Assembly (NCBI GenBank): GCA_025144025.1
Contig: JALXWS010000002.1
Coordinates: 1 to 64,000 of the forward strand
Length of the DNA stretch: 64,000 bases
Source of the DNA: Corynebacterium sp. p3-SID1241
Lineage (GTDB): Bacteria > Actinomycetota > Actinomycetes > Mycobacteriales > Mycobacteriaceae
Direction: 5' to 3'
The notes beneath the pieces were generated by a model. The model ran no database searches. It was not told the origin of the DNA and saw nothing but the letters and a program-made list of their open reading frames with translations. Positions 9,110 to 17,778 of this stretch are shown here, piece after piece; positions within the stretch are counted from its first letter, which is position 1, and every line of letters begins with the position of its first letter. The translations under genes were made by a program, and so were the position numbers.

Positions 9110-9198
9110 GCCTCTATAGTGCCAGTCTTCTCAGCTCGCGGCACGCCAAACCCCCTCCTATAGCGGAAGGATTTCTGCGGGAAGTCGACGAGCCCAGG

Positions 9199-12100
9199 CT
9201 ACTTCCCCGCCTCGTCACCACGGGGAGCATCTACGCCCAAGCGAGTGGCATCCTCGCTGGCTTGCTCCGTTCCAGGGGCGCTGCCTGCGGGATTCATGCG
9301 CTGCGAAATCACGCGAGTAACACCATCGCCGCGCATGGTTACGCCATAAAGGACGTTGGCGACATCCATCGTCGGCTTTTGGTGCGTAATGACGATTAGC
9401 TGCGAGTCTTTCCGCAGCTCTTCGAAGAGGGCAATGAGACGGCGCAGGTTGACGTCATCAAGCGCTGCCTCAACCTCGTCCATGACATAGAACGGGCTGG
9501 GGCGAGCGCGGAAGATAGCAACTAACATCGCGAGCGCAGTTAGGGACTTTTCTCCGCCAGAAAGCAAGGACAGGCGCTTGACCTTCTTGCCTGGTGGGCG
9601 GGCTTCTACTTCGATGCCGGTAGTGAGCATGTCTTCCGGTTCGGTGAGAATGAGCCGACCTTCGCCACCGGGGAAAAGGGTTTGAAAGACCCTGGGGAAC
9701 TGCGCTTCGACGTCGTGCCAGGCATCGGTAAAAAGCTGCAGAATCTGTGCATCCACGTCTTCAATAACGCCGGTAAGGTCCTTTCGGGCCTGAATGACAT
9801 CCTCCAGCTGGGTGGACAGGAAGGAGTAGCGCTCTTCTAAAGCCTTATATTCTTCCAACGCCAGAGGATTGACCTTGCCTAGAGAATTCAGATCCTTTTC
9901 CGCTTGCTTTAGGCGCGCAGTCTCGGCGCCTCGGTCGAAGTCCTCATCTGGGGTGTAGTCCTGCAATAAGTCCGAGATGGCAATGCCCAGCTGCTCTACG
10001 ATCTTGGCTTCTGCTTCGTCCACACGCACCTGTGCCTGGGAGCGAGCGATTTCAGAATCATGGGCGCGGTTGGTCAGCCGGTCCAGCTGCTGCCGGGCTG
10101 CCGAGACCTGTTGCTTTGCTTGCTGAAGGTGCGAGTTTAGGGAGGTGCGCTGTGCAAAGTAGTCATCGCGCTCAGCGGTCGCGCGCTCTAGCAACTGCGT
10201 GGCGCGTGCGGCTAAGTCACGTGAATGCTTAGCCACCGCGCCGGCCAATTCTCCCTGGGCTTTGCGCCGCGCCATAGCCTGCTCATGGCGGGCCTTGGCT
10301 TGGCGTTCATGCTGCGCTTGTCGACGCAACGCCTCGCCCTTCCCGGCTACCTGACCCACGTGGTCTTGGGCGGAGCGGGCGGCAACCTGCGCCTCCATTT
10401 CCATCGATTTAACCTGCTCTAGTGCTGCCGAGGCTTCGTCGCGCTCCGCCGAAGACGGCTCATCTGGCTGCTCGTCCGCATCGACGCGGGCAAGCCTATC
10501 GCGGGCGTCGGCAAGCTGCGTGCGGGCCTCGGTCAGCTTAACCTCGATCTCGGTCGCGCGCGCCGCGGCCTTTTCATGTTCGTTCTTATTGGCCTCGTAC
10601 TGCTTGAGCAGGCGTTGATGATCGCGCTTCCACGCATCCACCTCGGTATCGTGCTCCCGCAGGGCGGCCTTCGCCGAAGCGGCGGCCACACGGGCATCTT
10701 CGGCAGCAATTTTTGCTCCCTCCAGCGTGCCCGATAGTTCTTCCAGCTCCTGCGTGGCAGATTCCAACTGCTCCTCTGCCTCCGCGATGCGGGCGGAAAC
10801 CTCAACGGTGGACGAAGCACCGGTACCCACTTCTACCCAACCTTCACCCAGCACCACGCCGGATTCGGTGACCGCACGCAGGCGGGGGTCCTCGGCCACC
10901 AGCTTTTTCGCCTCCGCGACATCGGAGACGAGCACGACATCCGCAAGGAGGCGGTGCAGCGCGGCGGATACTTCTGGAACCACCGCAATGTGGTCGAGCA
11001 ACCACGAGGTGCCTGCGGGCAAAGTCGCATCCACGCGCCAGGAAGAGGAAGGGGCGGCCACGGAGACGTCGATAAGCGCAGAGCGCGTGCCCTTTTCCAA
11101 GTCCGCAATCAGCTGGGCAGAAATCTCGCCCGCCTGGGCCTCTGCAAAAGCACCCAACGCGGCAGCTACCGCGGTCTCGTACTTGGTGGTAATGAACTCG
11201 GCCAACGGTTGGAAATGCTCGCCGACCTCAATCTTTTCCGGCGCAGTTTGAGCCAAGGTATCGATGCGGGAGCGCAACGTGTAGACGGCGCGCTCGCGCT
11301 CGCGCTGCTCATCGCGTAGCTGCTCCAAACGCTTATCGGCCGCACCCGATTCACTGGCCGCTCGCACATGGGCTTCCTCGAGCGGCTCACGCTCACCGGC
11401 CAAAGACTGCAACTTATCCGCTACCTCATCGGCTTCCGCCTGGGCAGCTTGGGTGCGCTGCTTGGTAGAAGTCAAAGTCTCCTCTTGACGCGCCAGCTCC
11501 TCTTCTACCGAAGTTACCTGGCCTGCCGCCTTTTCTTCTGCGGCGATGAGGCGGACGACGCCCTCACGCCTATCCGCAATAGCACGCAGCTGCGCCATGT
11601 GCTCGCGCTCAGCGGCCTCGAATGCCTCACGACGCTCTGCTACCTCCTCGCGGATAGCCTCCAAGCGCTCCGCAGCTTCCTCTGCCGCGGCGAGAAGCTC
11701 CGCATGCTCTTCGTCCGCGTGGGCAGCACGGGCCTCTAGGTCATCCGGGTCCTGGCCAGAATAGGCCACCTGGGCGCCGGCATTGGCCGCTCGTTCCTCC
11801 GCGATGCGCTGGGTGGCGGAAATGCGCTCGGAAAGCGTGGATAGATCGAACCACAGCTTTTGGGCGGAATCCGCCTTGGGGTTAATCTCCTCCAGCTGGG
11901 CTTCCACTTCTAGCTGGGAACCCGTTGCCTCTTCTAGCTGCGCAGTAACTTCTTCTACTTGCTCGGCTAGGACCTCGGCCGCGCGCTCGGCCTCCTGAAA
12001 CTTGCTGCGCAGGCGCACTACCCTATCGCCGGCAAGCCGCAGGCGAGCGTCACGCAAATCAGCCTGTACAGTGGCAGCGCGCTGCGCGGCCTCAGCCTGA

Positions 12101-12720
12101 CGGGCCAAAGGCTTGAGCTGCTTGCCCAACTCATCAGTAAGGTCCTGCAGGCGATCCAAATTGGCCTGCATGCCGGTGAGCTTGCGCTGCGCTTTTTCCT
12201 TGCGGCGGCGGTGCTTGAGCACACCCGCAGCCTCTTCGATATACGAGCGCCGATCCTCAGGCCGCGATTCTAGGATCTCAGAAAGCTTGCCTTGGCCGAC
12301 GATAATGTGCATCTCGCGGCCAATACCGGAATCAGATAACAGCTCCTGAATATCCATCAGGCGCGCTTTGGAGCCATTGATTTCGTATTCGCTGGCGCCA
12401 TCGCGGAACATCCGGCGGGTGACCGACACTTCCGAGTATTCGATTGGCAGCGCACCGTCCGCATTATCAATGGTCAGGGTGACCTCGGCGCGCCCCAGCG
12501 CTTTGCGGTCACCAGCGCCGGCAAAGATGACGTCCTGCATCTTTCCACCGCGCAGCGTCTTGGCGCTTCCCTCACCCATAACCCAGGCCAGGGCGTCGAC
12601 CACATTGGACTTGCCGGAGCCATTCGGTCCGACGACGGCGCAAATTCCTGGCTCGAATTTCAGAGACGTCGCCGACGCGAATGATTTGAAGCCTTTCAGC
12701 GTCAGCGATTTCAGGTGCAT
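9199..12720 (-). CDS. smc: chromosome segregation ATPase Smc
   Basis: A 1173-residue SMC protein of normal length. The N-terminal ATPase half has the Walker A motif GPNGSGKS at residues 31-38. Two long coiled-coil arms (about 165-480 and 650-930) flank a hinge domain of about 150 residues. The C-terminal head has the ABC signature LSLLSGGEKSLTALAML and Walker B FYVMDEVEAALDD. Smc with ScpA and ScpB organises and separates sister chromosomes. The C-terminal 50 residues after the D-loop region are an acidic, poorly conserved tail. It sits between acyP and ftsY, the conserved actinobacterial order. Confidence 0.97.
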   Translation of the reverse strand: MHLKSLTLKGFKSFASATSLKFEPGICAVVGPNGSGKSNVVDALAWVMGEGSAKTLRGGKMQDVIFAGAGDRKALGRAEVTLTIDNADGALPIEYSEVSVTRRMFRDGASEYEINGSKARLMDIQELLSDSGIGREMHIIVGQGKLSEILESRPEDRRSYIEEAAGVLKHRRRKEKAQRKLTGMQANLDRLQDLTDELGKQLKPLARQAEAAQRAATVQADLRDARLRLAGDRVVRLRSKFQEAERAAEVLAEQVEEVTAQLEEATGSQLEVEAQLEEINPKADSAQKLWFDLSTLSERISATQRIAEERAANAGAQVAYSGQDPDDLEARAAHADEEHAELLAAAEEAAERLEAIREEVAERREAFEAAEREHMAQLRAIADRREGVVRLIAAEEKAAGQVTSVEEELARQEETLTSTKQRTQAAQAEADEVADKLQSLAGEREPLEEAHVRAASESGAADKRLEQLRDEQRERERAVYTLRSRIDTLAQTAPEKIEVGEHFQPLAEFITTKYETAVAAALGAFAEAQAGEISAQLIADLEKGTRSALIDVSVAAPSSSWRVDATLPAGTSWLLDHIAVVPEVSAALHRLLADVVLVSDVAEAKKLVAEDPRLRAVTESGVVLGEGWVEVGTGASSTVEVSARIAEAEEQLESATQELEELSGTLEGAKIAAEDARVAAASAKAALREHDTEVDAWKRDHQRLLKQYEANKNEHEKAAARATEIEVKLTEARTQLADARDRLARVDADEQPDEPSSAERDEASAALEQVKSMEMEAQVAARSAQDHVGQVAGKGEALRRQAQHERQAKARHEQAMARRKAQGELAGAVAKHSRDLAARATQLLERATAERDDYFAQRTSLNSHLQQAKQQVSAARQQLDRLTNRAHDSEIARSQAQVRVDEAEAKIVEQLGIAISDLLQDYTPDEDFDRGAETARLKQAEKDLNSLGKVNPLALEEYKALEERYSFLSTQLEDVIQARKDLTGVIEDVDAQILQLFTDAWHDVEAQFPRVFQTLFPGGEGRLILTEPEDMLTTGIEVEARPPGKKVKRLSLLSGGEKSLTALAMLVAIFRARPSPFYVMDEVEAALDDVNLRRLIALFEELRKDSQLIVITHQKPTMDVANVLYGVTMRGDGVTRVISQRMNPAGSAPGTEQASEDATRLGVDAPRGDEAGK

Positions 12721-12798
12721 TTGGGTAAGTTTAGCAAGCCTTGAACGCAGCCGCCCAGCCGAGCCTCGAGATTCGGTCGGGCGGGCTTGTGCTGCGAG

Positions 12799-13083
12799 TT
12801 AGCGTTCGATGAAGCCAGATTCGCCCTTAGGGGCAGCCCATTGTTCGACGACCAGATCCACCGTTCCCGGGCGGCGGGTCGTACTCGGCTGCTCATTGAG
12901 GAGTCCTAGCAATTCCTCGCATTTCTCCCGCGGACCTTCAGCTACCACCTGCACCCGGCCATCGGCCAGATTAGTGGCATGCCCGTTCAAGCCGAGCTCA
13001 AGGGCACGGGAGCGCGTCCACCACCGAAAGCCCACGCCTTGAACGTGCCCATGGACAAAAGCGGTCATTCTTTCCAGTGCCAT
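12799..13083 (-). CDS. acyP: acylphosphatase
   Basis: A 94-residue protein of the acylphosphatase family, which hydrolyses carboxyl-phosphate bonds in metabolites such as acetyl phosphate or carbamoyl phosphate. The phosphate-binding loop HVQGVGFRWW contains the catalytic Arg, and the catalytic Asn is in NGHATNLADGRVQV. Both are intact. In mycobacteria acyP also lies beside smc, but here an AGCS symporter gene separates acyP from mutM. The 78-bp gap to smc contains an imperfect GC-rich hairpin with no T tract. Confidence 0.93.
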   Translation of the reverse strand: MALERMTAFVHGHVQGVGFRWWTRSRALELGLNGHATNLADGRVQVVAEGPREKCEELLGLLNEQPSTTRRPGTVDLVVEQWAAPKGESGFIER

Positions 13084-13099
13084 GCGGCCTCCCTAATTT

Positions 13100-14599
13100 C
13101 TAATAGCGGTCGTGGTGTCCCTTATCGCGCAACACGCGGCGATCCTCCTCGCTGCGGCGAGTGACAGGATCCGATCCGTCCCAGCACTCTACGCCCTTCA
13201 GCTCCGGCATCATATCGCGGTGGAATACCGGGTCAATGCCTTGGCTGCGCTGCTTGTTGTAATTCTTGAGCAACTTAATCGCCACACCGGATAGTGGCAC
13301 GATGGCGATGATATTGAGGATCACCATGGTTGCCGCACCGGTATCTGCCAAGGCAAAGACCAGCGGCAGAGAGCCCACTGCGCCGAACCAGACAAAGAAG
13401 AGCACAACGAGGCGGAAGATTACCAGCGCAGGCTTGCTCTGAGTGAGGTACTCCAGGTTAGATTCCGCCAAATAGTAATTACCCAGGATGGAGGAGAAAG
13501 CCAGGAAGAAAAGGATGAAACTGACGAAGTGGATGCCCCACTCGCCCACCTCAGAAGACAAAGCCGCCTGGGTCAAGGAGACGCCTTCTGCCTCAGCGCC
13601 GTAGGCAATCTCCGGCCCCAGCAAGATGACGAAGGCGGTGATGGTACACACCACCAAGGTGTCGAAGTACACGCCAAGGGTTTGCACCAGGCCCTGCTTG
13701 ACAGGGTGCGAGACTGCCGCGGTAGCCGCTGCATTCGGAGCAGAGCCCTCGCCAGCTTCGTTGGAAAACAGTCCGCGCTGAATCCCCTTCATCATGGCCG
13801 CACCGAGACCGGCGCCTGCGATTTCCTTAATGCCCAGTGCGTGACCGACAATATCTCCAATCATTCCCGGCACCTTGTCAAAGTTCGTGATGACTACAAA
13901 ACCGCCGACAAGCAGGTAGGCCACCGCCATAAAAGGCACGATGATCTGGGTGATATTGGCAATGCGGTTAACACCGCCAAAGATGATGAGGCCTGCAACC
14001 ACGGCGATAACAACACCGATGATGGCGCGGAACATGGTGTCATCGCGGTCAAAAGAGAAGGACACCGCATCCGCGATGGCGTTGGTCTGGAAGGCGTTGT
14101 AGACCAAACCAAAGGTAAAAGCGATAGCGATGGAGAAAAGAACGCCAAGCGGGCCCCAGCCCAAACCCCGCTTCATGTAGTACGCTGGGCCGCCACGGTA
14201 ACCATCACCATCGCGCACCTTCCACAGCTGCGCCAGCGTGGATTCGATGAATGCAGTTGCACCACCAAGGATGGCGATGAGCCACATCCAAAAGACAGCA
14301 CCTGGACCGCCCACGGAAATGGCCACGGCCACGCCGGCCACGTTACCGGTGCCGACGCGGGAGGCGGCCGAAATAGTAAAGGCCTTGAAAGCAGAGATGC
14401 CGCCGTAGTCCTCGTCCTCATCGCGACCTTCCCCCTTGGGTCGCTCGACGACGGCGCGGAACATATCTGGCACCATGCGCACCTGCACCAAAGCGGTACG
14501 GATGCCGAAGAATAGGCCCGCAGCGATGAGCAGCCAGGGCAGAATCCACGACCAGACGCCGTCATTAAATGTCGTTACGACATTTTCAAGAAAATCCAT
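13100..14599 (-). CDS. alanine/glycine:cation symporter (AGCS family)
   Basis: A 499-residue membrane protein with about 11 transmembrane helices. The AGCS family imports alanine or glycine with Na+ or H+. Family motifs are visible: SRVGTGNVAGVAVAISVGGPGAVFWMW near residue 88, GGPAYYMKRGLG, and the strongly conserved SNEAGEGSAPNAAATA near residue 275. The charged C-terminal tail (about 465-499) is cytoplasmic. It is inserted between acyP and mutM, which are close neighbours in mycobacteria. A perfect palindrome lies 20-42 bp upstream of its start, suggesting its own regulator. The exact amino-acid substrate cannot be told from sequence. Confidence 0.93.
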   Translation of the reverse strand: MDFLENVVTTFNDGVWSWILPWLLIAAGLFFGIRTALVQVRMVPDMFRAVVERPKGEGRDEDEDYGGISAFKAFTISAASRVGTGNVAGVAVAISVGGPGAVFWMWLIAILGGATAFIESTLAQLWKVRDGDGYRGGPAYYMKRGLGWGPLGVLFSIAIAFTFGLVYNAFQTNAIADAVSFSFDRDDTMFRAIIGVVIAVVAGLIIFGGVNRIANITQIIVPFMAVAYLLVGGFVVITNFDKVPGMIGDIVGHALGIKEIAGAGLGAAMMKGIQRGLFSNEAGEGSAPNAAATAAVSHPVKQGLVQTLGVYFDTLVVCTITAFVILLGPEIAYGAEAEGVSLTQAALSSEVGEWGIHFVSFILFFLAFSSILGNYYLAESNLEYLTQSKPALVIFRLVVLFFVWFGAVGSLPLVFALADTGAATMVILNIIAIVPLSGVAIKLLKNYNKQRSQGIDPVFHRDMMPELKGVECWDGSDPVTRRSEEDRRVLRDKGHHDRY

Positions 14600-14618
14600 G
14601 CAGAATAATTTACTGCCT

Positions 14619-14641
14619 TGAGGTTCACAACGTGAACCTCA
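14619..14641. promoter_or_regulatory. perfect 23-bp palindrome upstream of the AGCS symporter
   Basis: Ten-base arms TGAGGTTCAC and GTGAACCTCA with a 3-base centre lie between the mutM stop and the symporter start. Read on the minus strand no T tract follows, so an operator is more likely than a terminator, although the hairpin could also slow read-through from mutM. The regulator is unknown. Confidence 0.4.
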
Positions 14642-14652
14642 TGCGCTATAAC

Positions 14653-15468
14653 TTATTGGCAATGGGGGCAGAAATGGGTGGAACGCCCTGAAATTACGCA
14701 GCGCTCCAAGGGCGTTCCGCAACGCTGACAGGGCTGGCCAGCCCGCCCATACGCGGCCAAGGACCGCGAGAAGTATCCCGATTCGCCGTTCACATTAACG
14801 TACAAGGAATCGAAGCTCGTGCCACCCACTTTTAGGGCGGCGGCCATAACCTCTTGGGCCGCTTCGAGCAGGGCTATGGCATCCTTTTGCCGCAACGTCG
14901 ATGCCCTTTTGCGGGGCGGAATCTGTGCCGCCCACAGGGATTCATCGGCATAGATATTGCCGATTCCAGAAGCCAAGGTTTGATCCAATAGTGCGGTCTT
15001 TACTGCAGTTTTCTTTGCCCGCAGGCGCCGTGCGGTAGCCACAATGTCAAAGTCTGGTTCCAACGGGTCAATGCCAATGTGCGAGATCTTCGCCCACGGT
15101 GCATAGAGCCAATAGCCAAAGGTGCGCTGGTCTACAAAGCTAAGCTCTACCCCACCGCTTAGCTGAGCACTAATGCGCAGATGCGGCGAATCAGTCGTGC
15201 CGATTCGAACCTGGCCCGACATGCCTAAGTGGACAAAAAGGACGTCGCGGTGGGGATCCATGAAATCTTCGCCCACAAATTCCAGCCACATAAACTTGCC
15301 TCGCCGGGCCACAGCGGCGATCTCTTTACCGACAAGAAGACCGGAAAGCGGCTCATCTTGGCCACGGTTGGCGCGGGGGTGCCGCACTCGTACAGACTCA
15401 AAAGTCCGCCCCACCACGTGGGGCTCAAGACCCCGGCGGACGGACTCGACTTCCGGCAGTTCCGGCAT
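14653..15468 (-). CDS. mutM: formamidopyrimidine-DNA glycosylase (Fpg/MutM)
   Basis: A 271-residue base-excision repair enzyme that removes 8-oxoguanine and FaPy lesions and nicks the abasic site. The N-terminus MPELPEVESVRRGL supplies the catalytic Pro (after Met removal) and Glu. The helix-two-turn-helix region follows around residue 165 (LLDQTLASGIGNIYADE). The C-terminal zinc finger is complete (CQRCGTPLERCVISGRSTHFCPHC, four Cys). It starts 2 bp after the rnc stop, so it is co-transcribed with DUF177 and rnc. Confidence 0.97.
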   Translation of the reverse strand: MPELPEVESVRRGLEPHVVGRTFESVRVRHPRANRGQDEPLSGLLVGKEIAAVARRGKFMWLEFVGEDFMDPHRDVLFVHLGMSGQVRIGTTDSPHLRISAQLSGGVELSFVDQRTFGYWLYAPWAKISHIGIDPLEPDFDIVATARRLRAKKTAVKTALLDQTLASGIGNIYADESLWAAQIPPRKRASTLRQKDAIALLEAAQEVMAAALKVGGTSFDSLYVNVNGESGYFSRSLAAYGRAGQPCQRCGTPLERCVISGRSTHFCPHCQ

Positions 15469-15470
15469 GC

Positions 15471-16241
15471 TTAGCCTTCTTTATGCGCAGTGCCCTGCAC
15501 CAAGAGAGGAGTCTCGCGCAAAGTCTGGCACGCCTCCTGAGCCGCTTGCTGCTCGGCCAGCTTCTTATTGTGTCCCACTCCATTGCCCACGGTTAGACCA
15601 GCTACGGTAGCTACCGCGTTAAAGGTTTGGTCATGTTCTGGGCCGGTGGACGTAGCCGAGTAGACCGGCATCGGTGCCTTAAGCTCGGCGCACAGCTCCT
15701 GCAAAGTGGTCTTCCAATCCAAGTGGCGGCCGCTGACAGTGGCATTTTCGATTTTTTCCGCAAACAAGCGCAGGATGACATCTCGCGCAGTTTCGAATCC
15801 ATGCTCGCGGTAGATAGCGCCAAAGATTGCCTCGGTGGTATCGGCAAGGATGGAATCCTTATCGCGGCCACCAGTGGATTGCTCGCCCTTACCCAACAAT
15901 ATGTGCGGGCCGAGGTTTATCTCACGAGCAATATCCGATAGTCCGTAGCGCGAGACGATCGAAGCACGCATCTTGGAAATATCCGATTCAGGACGAGAGG
16001 GATAAGTGATGTAGAGCTGAGAGGCCACCGACAGGCCCAGCACCGCATCGCCCAAAAACTCCAAGCGCTCGTTATTAGGTAAATGCCCATTCTCATTGGC
16101 AAACGATCGGTGAGTAAGCGCCAAACGCAGGTGTTCTGGCTGCAATTCCACGCCGAGCGATTCCAACAATGGGCTGTGGTCTACTGCAGCAAATTCAGCT
16201 GCCAGTGCCTCTTCCCCGGTTAGCTTCTTTTTGCGGCTCAT
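15471..16241 (-). CDS. rnc: ribonuclease III
   Basis: This 256-residue enzyme cleaves double-stranded RNA in rRNA precursors and structured mRNAs. The signature NERLEFLGDAVLG (around residues 57-69) holds the catalytic acidic residues, and the second acidic set appears in DSILADTTEAIFGAIY. A C-terminal double-stranded RNA binding domain spans about residues 168-243 (DWKTTLQELCAEL, then KKLAEQQAAQEA). It overlaps the upstream DUF177 gene by 4 bp and precedes mutM by 2 bp. The shared leader contains a stable hairpin that could be an autoregulatory target. Confidence 0.97.
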   Translation of the reverse strand: MSRKKKLTGEEALAAEFAAVDHSPLLESLGVELQPEHLRLALTHRSFANENGHLPNNERLEFLGDAVLGLSVASQLYITYPSRPESDISKMRASIVSRYGLSDIAREINLGPHILLGKGEQSTGGRDKDSILADTTEAIFGAIYREHGFETARDVILRLFAEKIENATVSGRHLDWKTTLQELCAELKAPMPVYSATSTGPEHDQTFNAVATVAGLTVGNGVGHNKKLAEQQAAQEACQTLRETPLLVQGTAHKEG

Positions 16242-16783
16242 AGGAACTTCTCCAAACCAGCCCAGCGGGGATCGACCTTAGCTTCCTCTTCTTCACCAGA
16301 GATACCGGTGGTCACCCCTTCAGGCGTGTCAATCTCACAGCCGTCCTCACACACCGGCGCGAAGGGAAGGTTGAGGCCTGCCTCATCGATCACGGCCTGC
16401 AAAAGGTCCAACTCATCATCCTCGATCTCCGGAATCTCATCTCCGGAGCCTTCATCATCGGCTGCAGGATCATCGCCAGAGACGAAAGATTCATCGGCAG
16501 CAAAAACCTGCGTGACGTGCAAGTCCAGCTCTGGGTGCAGTTCCTTCAAGCACCGGGAGCATTCCCCTGTCAGCCGTCCAGATACGTTGGCATCCACCAA
16601 GACACCTGCACCTAGAGGGGTCAAGGTGGCGTCTACAGTGAGCTCCTCGCCCTTCGGAATAGCGATCATCTCGACGCCGATCCTCTCAGGTGCGGGGCCG
16701 GTCTGAGTGCGTTGTTCCGGCAGTGCGTCAGCGCCTTGGGCATTTAACAATTCGCCCACATCGAACTTCAATGGTGATGTCAT
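16238..16783 (-). CDS. DUF177 (YceD-like) protein
   Basis: A 181-residue acidic protein of the DUF177 family, found in mycobacteria (Rv2926c) immediately before rnc. Two Cys pairs are present: CSRC near residue 75 and CEDGC near residue 147, the latter in the family block LPFAPVCEDGC. The C-terminus DPRWAGLEKFL is the typical family ending. In E. coli the homologue YceD precedes rpmF (ribosomal protein L32) and has been linked to rRNA metabolism. No rpmF is present here. It is the first gene of the DUF177-rnc-mutM operon and overlaps rnc by 4 bp. Confidence 0.9.
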   Translation of the reverse strand: MTSPLKFDVGELLNAQGADALPEQRTQTGPAPERIGVEMIAIPKGEELTVDATLTPLGAGVLVDANVSGRLTGECSRCLKELHPELDLHVTQVFAADESFVSGDDPAADDEGSGDEIPEIEDDELDLLQAVIDEAGLNLPFAPVCEDGCEIDTPEGVTTGISGEEEEAKVDPRWAGLEKFL

Positions 16784-16789
16784 AACACT

Positions 16790-16844
16790 AGGTAGTCTAC
16801 CTTGCCCCGCAAACTCCGCCTAGCGTCCCGCGCGGGCGGAGTTT
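16790..16844 (-). promoter_or_regulatory. structured leader of the DUF177-rnc-mutM operon
   Basis: Two inverted repeats lie directly upstream of the DUF177 start. One is a perfect 10-bp stem (AAACTCCGCC at 16811-16820 with GGCGGAGTTT at 16835-16844). The other is a short palindrome, AGGTAGTCTACCT, at 16790-16802. Only three Ts follow the long stem on the minus strand, so a plain terminator is unlikely. If transcribed, the hairpin would be in the 5' untranslated region of a message encoding RNase III. Confidence 0.35.
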
Positions 16845-16933
16845 CTGTCAAGAGTCTGGGGTTTAAAGTAAAAGGGCATATGGCTTCACGAAAGGGCCTT
16901 TTCTCCGGCGAAAACCGGCTTTAGCCTTGAGGC

Positions 16934-17581
16934 ATGACATATCACTTGGCTTTAGCCTCCACGGATCTGCGCAGCATAGCACTCGGATTTGCCACATTTA
17001 GCTGCCTGCCAGCCGCGGTTTTGACTATTGCCGGCGTGCTCATACACGCCACCCCGAAACCAGACCGTTCTGGGATCTATGGTGCCAGCGGCATCCGCCT
17101 AACTACCGCCATCATCTGCAGCACCGCTGCCGGTTCAGTAGCGGGCGCGGTCTTGGTAATCCCCGCTGGCATGGACCTCTCTGTTCTCACCGGCGCGCTA
17201 ATCTTTTCCCTTAGTGTCGGCGCTATTACTTGGTTCTCCCGAGAAACCATTCCCACTGCCGTTATTTCTGTGGGCACGATGCTATTTTCCACTGGTGCAC
17301 TACTTAGCGTGTGTGCCCTTTGCTTTCCACAGAATTTCAACGGCAGCCCGCTGACGTCTCTAACCTCATATTTCGTCACCGTACTCGTTGGCTTTCTTTT
17401 CCCAGGCTTGGTTACCTCAATAATTGCCGCCTGCATGGCGGTTCAATCCGCCGCCCCTGAATATCTCACTTCTCGGGCAGATAGATTCGCCTCTCCCCTA
17501 CAAGTGCAGGTAACGCCTTCTCCATATGCCGGAGGAAAGGCTATCCCTACGAAACGCTCACGCGCCCGCACTGCAGCTTGA
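16934..17581 (+). CDS. unknown multi-pass membrane protein
   Basis: I do not recognise this 215-residue protein. About six hydrophobic helices are visible between residues 15 and 178, followed by a basic, Pro-rich cytoplasmic-looking tail (KAIPTKRSRARTAA). A Shine-Dalgarno-like TTGAGG lies 3 bp before the ATG. It is transcribed away from the DUF177 operon and towards sepIVA, and a large hairpin separates it from sepIVA. Codon use looks somewhat less GC-rich than neighbours. A reverse-strand frame (17077-17436) inside it has no such membrane pattern. Being real is likely but not certain. Confidence 0.6.
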   Translation: MTYHLALASTDLRSIALGFATFSCLPAAVLTIAGVLIHATPKPDRSGIYGASGIRLTTAIICSTAAGSVAGAVLVIPAGMDLSVLTGALIFSLSVGAITWFSRETIPTAVISVGTMLFSTGALLSVCALCFPQNFNGSPLTSLTSYFVTVLVGFLFPGLVTSIIAACMAVQSAAPEYLTSRADRFASPLQVQVTPSPYAGGKAIPTKRSRARTAA

Positions 17582-17613
17582 CTTTGCACCGCTTGAATTA
17601 AATAAAACAGCAT

Positions 17614-17674
17614 AAGGCCCTGTCGGGTGGGTAGACGGTGTACGACAAACCGTCTGCCCACCCACCAGAGCCTT
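17614..17674 (-). terminator. large imperfect hairpin, probable sepIVA terminator
   Basis: Arms of 26 nt (17614-17639 and 17649-17674) match at 22 of 26 positions around a 9-nt loop. On the minus strand the hairpin is followed by GCTGTTTTATTTAATT, a T-rich tract suitable for intrinsic termination of sepIVA transcripts. On the plus strand the tail is weak. The unusual length also allows the alternative of a small mobile-element or IS-end remnant. Confidence 0.55.
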
Positions 17675-17778
17675 TAGCCGTGCCTAGTTCGGAAGATGCT
17701 TGACTTCCCCACCCACTGGAGCCCCACTCGACTCGAACGAGCGGCAAGTTCCAAAAGTGGATGAAGCGTTAAAAAGCA

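Noticed and set aside
12721..12798. Possible DtxR box or terminator between acyP and smc
   Set aside because: TTGGGTAAGTTTAGCAAGC only loosely resembles an iron box, and the hairpin at 12751-12785 has internal mismatches and no T tract.
17690..17770. tRNA-like ACTCGAACGAG segment before sepIVA
   Set aside because: No acceptor stem, D-arm or anticodon arm can be built around it.
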